Origin: Desulfatitalea sp.
GTDB taxonomy: Bacteria > Desulfobacterota > Desulfobacteria > Desulfobacterales > Desulfosarcinaceae
Length of the DNA: 7,127 nucleotides
Assembly (NCBI GenBank): GCA_013041835.1
Contig: JABDRH010000570.1
Coordinates: forward strand, 1 to 7,127
Direction of reading: 5' to 3'
The notes beneath the pieces are model-generated. The model had not been told where the DNA came from and did not search any database. It saw nothing but the letters and a program-made list of their open reading frames with translations. The translations under genes and the position numbers were made by a program. Below, piece by piece: positions 1-7,127 of this stretch; the stretch's first letter is position 1, and the number at the start of each line of letters is the position of its first letter.

Positions 1-891
1 GTGCCGGTCTTTGCCGACATCGATGAGACCCTCTGCCTGGACCCGGCCGCCGTGGAAGCGCGGCTGAGCCCGCGCACCGCCGCCGTGATCGCGGTCCACA
101 TGTGCGGTAGCATGGCGCGCATCGACGAACTGAAAACCCTGTGCGACGCACGGGGGATCACCCTCATCGAGGACGCGTGCCAGTCCGTGGGCGCCACCTT
201 CCGGGGCAAGGCCCTGGGCACCTTCGGCCGCGCGGGCTGTTTCTCCTTCGATCCGGTGAAGACCATCACCTGCGGCGAAGGCGGGGCCGTCATCACCGAT
301 GACGATGATCTCTACCGCCTCGCCCACGCCTGGGCCGATCATGGACACGATCACATCGGCAGCGACCGCGGGGCCGAAGAGCACCCTATTATCGGGTACA
401 ACTTTCGCATCAGCGAGCTGAATGCCGCCGTGGGCCTTGCCCAACTGCGCAAGCTGGACCACATCCTGGCCACCCAGCGGGCCGCCAAACAACAATTGAA
501 GCGGGCCATGGCCGAATTCGACCAGATCCGTTTCCGCTACCTGCCGGACGAAGCCGGGGATTCGGCCACCTTCCTCAGCTTCATGCTGCCCGACGAAGCC
601 CGCGCCCGACAAACGGCCGCCGATCTTAACGCCGCCGGTGTGGACGGTTGCTTTTACTGGTACGACAACAACTGGCACTACCTGCGCAAGTGGCATCATC
701 TTAAACAAATGAAGGCGGCGGCCAGGCTGCCGCTCGCGTTGTATGATTTCCAGCCGGACTACCAAGCGCTGAACCTGGCCCCATCGGACGCCATCATGGC
801 GCGCACCATTTCCATGCAGATCAAGCTGTCGTGGAGCGAGTCCGACATTGCGGCGCGTATCGCCAAAATGCGCCAGGTTCTATCAGCCTAG
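1..891 (+). CDS. kdnA: DegT/DnrJ/EryC1-family PLP aminotransferase, probably KdnA (5'-truncated by window edge)
   Basis: This is the last 296 codons of a PLP-dependent sugar aminotransferase. The reading frame is open from base 1, and the family's usual length is about 370-400 residues, so roughly 80-100 N-terminal residues lie outside the window. The GTG at base 1 is probably an internal valine and not a start. Visible hallmarks are the strand leading to the PLP-contacting acidic motif (IEDACQS, residues 56-62 of the fragment), the Schiff-base lysine motif FSFDPVK..T.GEGG with Lys87, and the GYNFRISELNAAVGLAQL block near 131-148 that contributes to the dimer active site. The family aminates keto or aldehyde sugars using glutamate. 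The specific KdnA call (8-amino-3,8-dideoxy-manno-octulosonate transaminase) is inferred mainly from the KdnB-like dehydrogenase next door, 72 bases downstream. Without that neighbour it could be any DegT-type sugar aminotransferase. Family is near certain; substrate is moderate. Confidence 0.8.
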   Translation: MPVFADIDETLCLDPAAVEARLSPRTAAVIAVHMCGSMARIDELKTLCDARGITLIEDACQSVGATFRGKALGTFGRAGCFSFDPVKTITCGEGGAVITDDDDLYRLAHAWADHGHDHIGSDRGAEEHPIIGYNFRISELNAAVGLAQLRKLDHILATQRAAKQQLKRAMAEFDQIRFRYLPDEAGDSATFLSFMLPDEARARQTAADLNAAGVDGCFYWYDNNWHYLRKWHHLKQMKAAARLPLALYDFQPDYQALNLAPSDAIMARTISMQIKLSWSESDIAARIAKMRQVLSA

Positions 892-960
892 TGCTTTGGG
901 GCATATATTTTTTAACGTATCTTCTTCGTGCTCTTCGATGCTTTGGAAAGTGAGTGGTGA

Positions 961-2043
<1,083 letters not shown>

Positions 2044-2100
2044 CACACAGATCCGGCGGTCCGGCACGCGGCAAGTGCAGCCCTGCACCCGGACGGCCAC

Positions 2101-2105
2101 AGGAG
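2101..2105 (+). promoter_or_regulatory. Shine-Dalgarno sequence fixing the GlmS-like start at ATG 2114
   Basis: The AGGAG here lies 8 bases before ATG 2114, a textbook spacing. The frame is open further upstream to a GTG at 2075, but that codon has no comparable purine-rich motif before it. ATG 2213 is a weaker alternative, with only a short AAGG-like stretch upstream. Confidence 0.75.
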
Positions 2106-2113
2106 ATGCGATC

Positions 2114-5100
2114 ATGACCCGTCCGATGCGTCGGCGTGCGGCCGGCACCTTCAATGGCTTGATCCGATTTGCCGTAAGGGGCCTTGCCCATGGCGCGGCA
2201 AGGCTGCGCACCATGGGGCTGTACCTGAATGCCCCGATATTTGTGCATCGCCGTCCCGAAGGCGTCAGCGGTCCAGCCTGGCTGCTGTTGCCCGCTTCAT
2301 CCACAACCTTGAACTGCGGCCTGGCCGGGTTGATCGGCGTACACCACCCACCGGCCGAAACCGCCGCGCCGGCCGACCTTGCGGCTCTCGCGGCCTTGAT
2401 CGAGACCATCCGCTCCCGTCCCCTGGATCACTGCCTGCAAGAACCATTGTCCATTCAGGACGACTATCTAGGCGGGCCATCGCCGTCCGAACAGCTTTAC
2501 ACCCTGGCCTGCGACTTGAAACGGGAGCAACGATTCCTCGCCCTGTTCGGTGATTCCGCCGCCCTGCAAAAAGTCGAAGCCATGGCCGCCCGGCTGACCG
2601 GCCTCGTCGAACAGGAGGTTGCCGCCCTCCAGGCCCGGATGGGATACCTGGCGCCCGCCGACGCGGATACCGTTGACCAGCGCATCGAAAAGCTCAAGGA
2701 TGTCGCCTGGTGCCTTAAGACCGAACTGCTCGAAAACATTCGCAGGGTCGGCGCCCTGCTGCCTTCCTCGGCGCAGGCGCCCGGTCCCGGTGAAGTGAAA
2801 ATCTTCCGCAACCTGAATATCGTGCTCAACAGCATTGACCGGCTGGAAGTGCGCGGCCGCGATTCCGCCGGAATTTCGCTGCTCTTTGTGTTTGACCCGG
2901 CCGGCTTCGACGCAGTGAGCGCCGCGTGGACCCGGGCCGGCCTCGACGATCAGATCACAACGCGTTCGCACCGGCCGGTGTTGGGCAATCAATCCATCAG
3001 CATCCATCGTGGCGGCGACGGACTGACCGGTATCACCCTGACGTATAAAGTGGCCGCCGAAATCGGCAGCCTGGGCGACAATGTCCGGCGGTTGCGCGAG
3101 GAGATCCACCAGGACCCGGTGCTGCACTGCACGACACGGCGGCCCCACCGCTACCACACCGTCTCGTCCCACACCCGCTGGGCATCGGTGGGCGCCATCA
3201 CCATCGCCAACTGTCACCCGGTGGACAATGCCACCGCGGCCCACGGATGCCCCGACACAGGCATGATCCACGCCTGCCTCAACGGCGACATCGACAACTA
3301 CCTGACCCTGAAAGCCCAATGGGAAAGCCAAGGCGACCCCGTTGCCGAAGAGATCACCACCGACACCAAAATCATTCCCTTGCACATCGAATACCACCTG
3401 CGAAAGGGGCACCCCGTGGAAACGGCCTTTCGCCTGGCCGTCAGTGATTTCGAAGGCTCCCACGCCATTGCCATGCACACCGACCTGGCCCCGGGAAAAT
3501 TCTTCCTGGCCCAGAAAGGCAGCGGCCAGGCGGTCTTCGTGGGCCTGGCCGAAGATCACTACCTGCCCACCTCTGAAGTCTACGGCTTTGTCGAGCAGAC
3601 CCGCGCCTATATCAAACTCAACGGCGAAAAGATCACAGACGGCGTCAACGGCCCGACCCAAGGCCAACTTTTCATCCTCGACCAAAATAGCCGGGGCGGC
3701 CTGGACGGCATTGCGGCCATGTACTACGACGGCACGCCCATTGAATTGGGGCCCGCCGACATCCAACACACCCAAATCACCTCCCGGGACATCGACCGGC
3801 AGGATTTTTCCCACTATTTTTTAAAAGAGATTTCCGAAGCGCCCGTCTCCGTGGCCAAAACCCTTCAGAACCGGTGGAAGATCGCCGACAATGAACCCGG
3901 CCGGTACAAGATCGCGCTGCCTGAAAGCGCATTTCCCGCGCGCATCCTGCGCGCCCTGGCACAGGATCGCATCCGGCGGGTTTACTTCATCGGACAGGGG
4001 ACGGCCGGCATCGCGGCCCAGGCCATCAGCGCCATTCTCGAATACTACCTGAACGAACCCTCGCTGCGCATCAGCGCGCTGAAAGCCTCGGAGCTCAGCG
4101 GTTTCCAATTGGACGAAAGCCAGGATGCGGACAGCATGGCCGACGCATTGGTCATCGCCATCAGCCAATCGGGCACCACCACCGACACCAACCGCGCCGT
4201 GGACATGGTGCGGGCGCGCGGCGCCCTGACCATGGCCATCGTCAATCGTCGCGATTCGGACCTGACCTTCAAGGTGGACGGCGTGGTCTACACCAGCAGC
4301 GGCCGGGACATCGAAATGTCCGTGGCCTCCACCAAAGCCTTCTACTCCCAAATCGTGGCCGGCGCCCTGATCAGCCTCAAAGTGGCCGAAGCCAAAAATC
4401 GGCGCTCGCCCCGCTTCGTGGCCGAGGAAATCAAGGCCCTGCTGGCGCTGCCCGACCAGATGCGCCGCGTGCTGGCCATGGGTCAGACCATTCAGGCCTC
4501 GGCCGAGCGGCTCGCCCCCACGCGCACCTATTGGGCCGCGGTGGGCAGCGGCCCCAACAAGTCCGCGGCCGATGAAATCCGCATCAAACTGAGCGAACTG
4601 TGCTACAAAACCATCTCCTCGGACTACGTGGAAGACAAAAAGCACATCGATCTGTCCTCCGAGCCGCTGATCATTGTCTGCGCCGCCGGGGCCCACAGCA
4701 CCGTCATCGGCGACATCGTCAAGGACACGGCCATCTTCCGCGCCCACAAGGCCGCGCCCGTGGTCATCACCGACGAAGGCGAAAGCCGTTTCGACGCCTA
4801 TGCCGAGGATATCTTCTACGTACCGGGCGCGCCGCCCCATCTGGCGCCTATCCTGAACACCCTGGTGGGCCATTTGTGGGGATATTACGCGGCCCTGGCC
4901 ATCAACAGCGGTTCGCGTTTTCTGGACGGCTTTCGGATCGACGTGCAGCAGACCATCGACCGGTTCAACCGTGACGGCCTGGATGTTTACGAAGTGGTCC
5001 TGGAGCAGACCTTCCGCGAAAAAGTGGCCCGCTTTTACGCCGAGTTTCGCAGCCGACTCAACAACGGCCGCCTGCCCAGCACGATCCGGCACGATGGAGA

Positions 5101-5899
5101 CCTGCTGCTGCTGCTCAAATATCTCTCCGGCCGTCTGCCCGTCTCGGATTTCGAGCTGGATTTCGGTAAAAAAGGCACCGCCTTGAACATGCTCAACACC
5201 CTGTTCGCGTTTTTGGGCGAAGCCATCAACGGCATGTCGCGGCCCGTCGATGCCATCAAGCACCAGGCCAAGACCGTGACCGTGGGCACCAGCCGTATCA
5301 GCGAAAAAGTCGAAGGCATATTGTTCGACGCCCTGACCCGGTACGGCATCGAAACGGCCCAGCTCATCAACCGCAATATCCTGGTGCTCAAAAACCTGCA
5401 GCACATCGTGGCCGACATTAAAGGCGCCATCGTCTACCGCATCGACGGCCTCGACCTGCTGGGCGAACCCACCGACAGCAGCACCATCGAAATCCTGCGC
5501 AAGGACGGCGTGTTGCAAGACTTGACCTCTCGGGTGGAAATCGACCACCAGCTCAAAGGGACCAAACGCATCGTGGTGCGCCAGGGCAATGTCTACATCG
5601 GCAAGGGGAGAAAAGACAGCCGCAGCATTCTGATCATCCCGGCCATCTCCACCGATCCGTCCGCCCCCAACCACATCGAATTTCTCCTGTTGCTCAATAT
5701 CGGGTTCAAGGCGCAGGTGCCGCTGCCGCAGAAAATCAAAGCCCTGGGCGGCAAGTACGAACACATTAAAAACATCGTTCAGGAAAACAGCATCCCTTGG
5801 GACGACATCCACCTGGAGATGGTGCCCATGGAAGAACTCTTCGGACGATCCGCCGAAAAGATCGGCGAATCCATCGCCCAGCAGCTTGGCGACAGGTAG
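2114..5899 (+). CDS. Giant GlmS-like glutamine amidotransferase / double-SIS isomerase with large insertions and C-terminal extension
   Basis: The protein has 1261 residues against about 610 for ordinary GlmS, which makes glucosamine-6-phosphate from fructose-6-phosphate and glutamine. Numbering is from ATG 2114. The class II glutaminase domain shows Cys68 (CGLAGLIG), RGRDSAGI 247-254, HTRW 353-356, Asn390-Gly391 of the oxyanion hole and Asp417. The linker HYFLKEISEAP matches the GlmS HYM.KEIYEQP hinge. SIS1 runs from about 620, with GQGTAG 627-632, ISQSG 683-687 and VASTKAF 737-743. SIS2 runs from about 805, with Lys825, Glu828 and His844 matching E. coli GlmS Lys485, Glu488 and His504 without gaps. 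AKTVTV with Lys1053 matches the GlmS C-terminal AKSVTV (Lys603). Extra material: a 67-residue basic leader, about 155 residues after the Cys motif, more between RGRDSAG and HTRW, about 100 before the lysine tail, and about 200 at the end (1059-1261). No membrane segment or signal peptide is evident. It lies 70 bases after kdnB. GlmS-type chemistry is likely; the exact acceptor sugar is unknown. One substitution is visible: GlmS Ser303 is Ala631. Confidence 0.9.
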   Translation: MTRPMRRRAAGTFNGLIRFAVRGLAHGAARLRTMGLYLNAPIFVHRRPEGVSGPAWLLLPASSTTLNCGLAGLIGVHHPPAETAAPADLAALAALIETIRSRPLDHCLQEPLSIQDDYLGGPSPSEQLYTLACDLKREQRFLALFGDSAALQKVEAMAARLTGLVEQEVAALQARMGYLAPADADTVDQRIEKLKDVAWCLKTELLENIRRVGALLPSSAQAPGPGEVKIFRNLNIVLNSIDRLEVRGRDSAGISLLFVFDPAGFDAVSAAWTRAGLDDQITTRSHRPVLGNQSISIHRGGDGLTGITLTYKVAAEIGSLGDNVRRLREEIHQDPVLHCTTRRPHRYHTVSSHTRWASVGAITIANCHPVDNATAAHGCPDTGMIHACLNGDIDNYLTLKAQWESQGDPVAEEITTDTKIIPLHIEYHLRKGHPVETAFRLAVSDFEGSHAIAMHTDLAPGKFFLAQKGSGQAVFVGLAEDHYLPTSEVYGFVEQTRAYIKLNGEKITDGVNGPTQGQLFILDQNSRGGLDGIAAMYYDGTPIELGPADIQHTQITSRDIDRQDFSHYFLKEISEAPVSVAKTLQNRWKIADNEPGRYKIALPESAFPARILRALAQDRIRRVYFIGQGTAGIAAQAISAILEYYLNEPSLRISALKASELSGFQLDESQDADSMADALVIAISQSGTTTDTNRAVDMVRARGALTMAIVNRRDSDLTFKVDGVVYTSSGRDIEMSVASTKAFYSQIVAGALISLKVAEAKNRRSPRFVAEEIKALLALPDQMRRVLAMGQTIQASAERLAPTRTYWAAVGSGPNKSAADEIRIKLSELCYKTISSDYVEDKKHIDLSSEPLIIVCAAGAHSTVIGDIVKDTAIFRAHKAAPVVITDEGESRFDAYAEDIFYVPGAPPHLAPILNTLVGHLWGYYAALAINSGSRFLDGFRIDVQQTIDRFNRDGLDVYEVVLEQTFREKVARFYAEFRSRLNNGRLPSTIRHDGDLLLLLKYLSGRLPVSDFELDFGKKGTALNMLNTLFAFLGEAINGMSRPVDAIKHQAKTVTVGTSRISEKVEGILFDALTRYGIETAQLINRNILVLKNLQHIVADIKGAIVYRIDGLDLLGEPTDSSTIEILRKDGVLQDLTSRVEIDHQLKGTKRIVVRQGNVYIGKGRKDSRSILIIPAISTDPSAPNHIEFLLLLNIGFKAQVPLPQKIKALGGKYEHIKNIVQENSIPWDDIHLEMVPMEELFGRSAEKIGESIAQQLGDR

Positions 5900-5914
5900 C
5901 AAAACGCTTTCACC

Positions 5915-6562
5915 ATGAACCCTTCGGAAGCCAAAGCCCGGTTGATTCACTACGGCAAAGCCATGCTGGCCCACAACCTGACAACGGGCTCGGGCGGCAA
6001 CCTCAGCGTGCGTCTGCCCGCGGACGGCCGCGTGCTGATCACGCCCAGCGGCATGGCCTATTCGGATCTGACCCCGGAAGACATCGTGACGTGCGATGCA
6101 AACGGCCGGGTCGTGGCCGGCCGCCGCAACCCTTCCAGTGAACTGGGCTTTCACCTGGCGCTGTACGCCCGGCGGCGCCAGATCGGCGCCGTCGTGCACA
6201 CCCATTCGGTCTACGCCACCACGCTGGCCTGCATGCACCGGGAAATTCCGGCCGTGCATTACCTGGTCGGATTCGCCGGCCCCAAGGTCCCCCTGGCCCC
6301 TTACGCCACGTTCGGCACCCCCGAACTGGCCCGTGCGGTATCCGACACCATCGGCGACCACAACGCCGTGTTGCTGGCCAACCACGGCATGGTGGCCGTT
6401 GGCCCGGACCTGACCACCGCCTTCAACGTGGCCGAAGAGATCGAACTGGTGGCCCGCATCTACTACCAGACCCTGGTCGCCGGCGAGCCGAAACTGCTCA
6501 ACGACGCCCAGATGGACGCTGTCTTGGAAAAGTTCAAGACCTACGGCAAACAAGAAACGTAA
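5915..6562 (+). CDS. fucA: Class II aldolase, L-fuculose-1-phosphate aldolase-like
   Basis: This complete 215-residue protein has the same length as E. coli FucA, the zinc aldolase that cleaves L-fuculose 1-phosphate to dihydroxyacetone phosphate and L-lactaldehyde. The conserved parts are the phosphate-binding GSGGNLSVR (25-33) and ITPSGM (42-47), the catalytic and zinc-ligand Glu76 in PSSE, zinc ligands His95 and His97 in VVHTHS, and His157 in NHGM. Tyr116 (VHY) and Tyr210 in the C-terminal KFKTYG match the FucA active-site tyrosines 113 and 209. APYATFGT is also shared. The gene starts 15 bases after the GlmS-like stop codon, with no strong ribosome-binding site at usual spacing, so translational coupling is plausible. 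Because the C-terminal FKTYG is kept, I prefer FucA over ribulose-5-phosphate epimerase or methylthioribulose-phosphate dehydratase. The true substrate may be another ketose 1-phosphate, since these aldolases are promiscuous and no other fucose genes are in view. Confidence 0.85.
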   Translation: MNPSEAKARLIHYGKAMLAHNLTTGSGGNLSVRLPADGRVLITPSGMAYSDLTPEDIVTCDANGRVVAGRRNPSSELGFHLALYARRRQIGAVVHTHSVYATTLACMHREIPAVHYLVGFAGPKVPLAPYATFGTPELARAVSDTIGDHNAVLLANHGMVAVGPDLTTAFNVAEEIELVARIYYQTLVAGEPKLLNDAQMDAVLEKFKTYGKQET

Positions 6563-6685
6563 AACCCGCCCCGCCGGTTCCGCCCCGCCTTTAATGGATT
6601 GCGCGACCGACAAAGCGACTGGCAGAGCAACCGGCCATAGTGAAAATAATCCAACTGATCCAATCGATCAAAACGACCCGGAAAA
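6563..6685. other. Non-coding spacer after the aldolase gene
   Basis: This stretch begins GC-rich, with two near copies of a CGCCCCGCC-like string at about 6567-6592, and then turns AT-richer. I see no gene, no tRNA and no stem-plus-T-run that would make a convincing intrinsic terminator. CCGGTT near 6575 and AACCGG near 6629 could pair, but only across a loop of about 50 bases. Confidence 0.5.
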
Positions 6686-7127
6686 TCAGAATGATTCAAT
6701 GGTCATATCCGTAAATCCCTCAAGGGTCAGCGGCGTGGCGCCATATTTTTGTAACGCAGCCGGATGAGATGGATCGGCGCATGAAAATGTGAAGTTGTTT
6801 TTGCGCGAGCCCTTAGCCAGCAAGGCATTGATCATGTTCCCGCGAATCTCCTGGTGGTGCTCCATAAAATTAAAGAACTCGTTGCGAGGGATCACCAGCG
6901 CCTCGCCGCGTTCCTTGGTCATCACTGTGGCGCAGCGCGCACTGCAGACAGGCATCTGTGCGCAGCAATAAAGGGGAACGGTTGGACATCAATGCCCAAG
7001 CATAGCAAGGTGTCAGTGTCTGTTCGAGGATGGAAACGATCCGAGCTAAAAACCATGCCGGTCCTCATCGTTTATGAATATCTTGTGGCGCTGAATGCTC
7101 CTCCCCGACGGTAACGAAGTGCAGGGC
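6686..7127 (-). pseudogene. Decayed cyclic-nucleotide-binding domain gene (frame-broken, runs off the window)
   Basis: The readable part is an 89-codon frame from ATG 6955 down to the stop at 6686. Its residues 7-46 (RCATVMTKERG, then IPRNEFFNF and the following helix) align without gaps to the end of the CRP-type cyclic-nucleotide-binding barrel and C-helix (in E. coli CRP RSAWVRAKT, then EISYKKFRQLIQ). The preceding phosphate-binding cassette is missing from this frame. In a different minus-strand frame upstream, weak matches to the earlier barrel appear: HFVTVGEE at about 7104-7121, then an in-frame TGA at 7065-7067, then WALMSNRSP at 6972-6998. At least one frameshift and one nonsense codon would therefore be needed to make an intact domain. 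About 35 residues follow the helix, and no helix-turn-helix is seen. The C-terminal barrel match is fairly good; the upstream fragments are weak. A short unrelated hypothetical gene, or sequencing errors, cannot be excluded. Confidence 0.45.

Noticed and set aside
2075..2113. Upstream GTG start for the GlmS-like protein
   Set aside because: It would add 13 residues without family support and has no ribosome-binding site, whereas ATG 2114 has AGGAG at 8-base spacing.
2309..2317. TTG codon two residues before the catalytic Cys as the real start, which would avoid a propeptide
   Set aside because: No purine-rich ribosome-binding site precedes it, and it would still leave Asn between Met and Cys. 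The frame upstream is open and has a better start.
2468..3814. 448-codon minus-strand open frame within the GlmS-like gene
   Set aside because: Same GC-rich shadow pattern, with no recognisable motif; the opposite strand carries conserved glutaminase motifs.
4905..4960. Apparent loss of the GlmS Schiff-base lysine, because no Lys follows the end of SIS2
   Set aside because: An AKTVTV motif matching the GlmS tail was found about 110 residues further on, so the lysine looks displaced and not lost.
3821..6613. 930-codon open frame on the minus strand opposite the GlmS-like and aldolase genes
   Set aside because: It is a codon-bias shadow: low-complexity Gly/Val/Asp/His-rich product with no domain, fully overlapping two genes whose active-site motifs are clear.
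6854..7114. 86-codon plus-strand frame at the right edge
   Set aside because: It is antisense to the cyclic-nucleotide-binding remnant, has no recognisable motif and no good ribosome-binding site.

Overview
The window is GC-rich, densely coding DNA that looks like part of a Gram-negative bacterial cell-envelope sugar locus. My best guess is a Desulfobacterota relative (Desulfosarcina/Desulfobacter type), based on composition and protein flavour only. Four plus-strand genes fill about the first 6.56 kb. The last ~0.56 kb is less GC-rich and holds only a decayed minus-strand remnant.

Layout. (1) 1-891 is the 3' part of a DegT/DnrJ/EryC1-family PLP aminotransferase, most likely KdnA. (2) 964-2043 is an iron-type alcohol dehydrogenase, most likely KdnB. 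Together these two enzymes convert Kdo to 8-amino-3,8-dideoxy-manno-octulosonate (Kdo8N), an aminated inner-core sugar of lipopolysaccharide known from Shewanella. (3) 2114-5899 encodes a 1261-residue GlmS-like protein (glutamine:fructose-6-phosphate amidotransferase architecture), about twice the usual length. Nearly all GlmS active-site residues can be found, but the canonical protein is expanded at several points. Its nucleophilic cysteine is internal (Cys68) instead of N-terminal. About 155 extra residues split the first two amidotransferase motifs, and about 100 separate the second SIS domain from the catalytic-lysine tail. A ~200-residue extension of unknown function follows. (4) 5915-6562 is a full-length class II aldolase closely resembling L-fuculose-1-phosphate aldolase (FucA). 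(5) 6686-7127, minus strand, is the frame-broken C-terminal part of a cyclic-nucleotide-binding domain.

How they may work together. The four plus-strand genes are separated by 72, 70 and 15 bases and probably form one transcription unit. kdnA/kdnB would supply Kdo8N. The GlmS-like protein would supply an amino-sugar phosphate, either GlcN-6-P or a related product. The aldolase would make or break a ketose 1-phosphate. The most unusual element is the expanded GlmS-like enzyme and its linkage to Kdo8N genes. No RNA genes, CRISPR arrays, insertion sequences or convincing terminators were seen.
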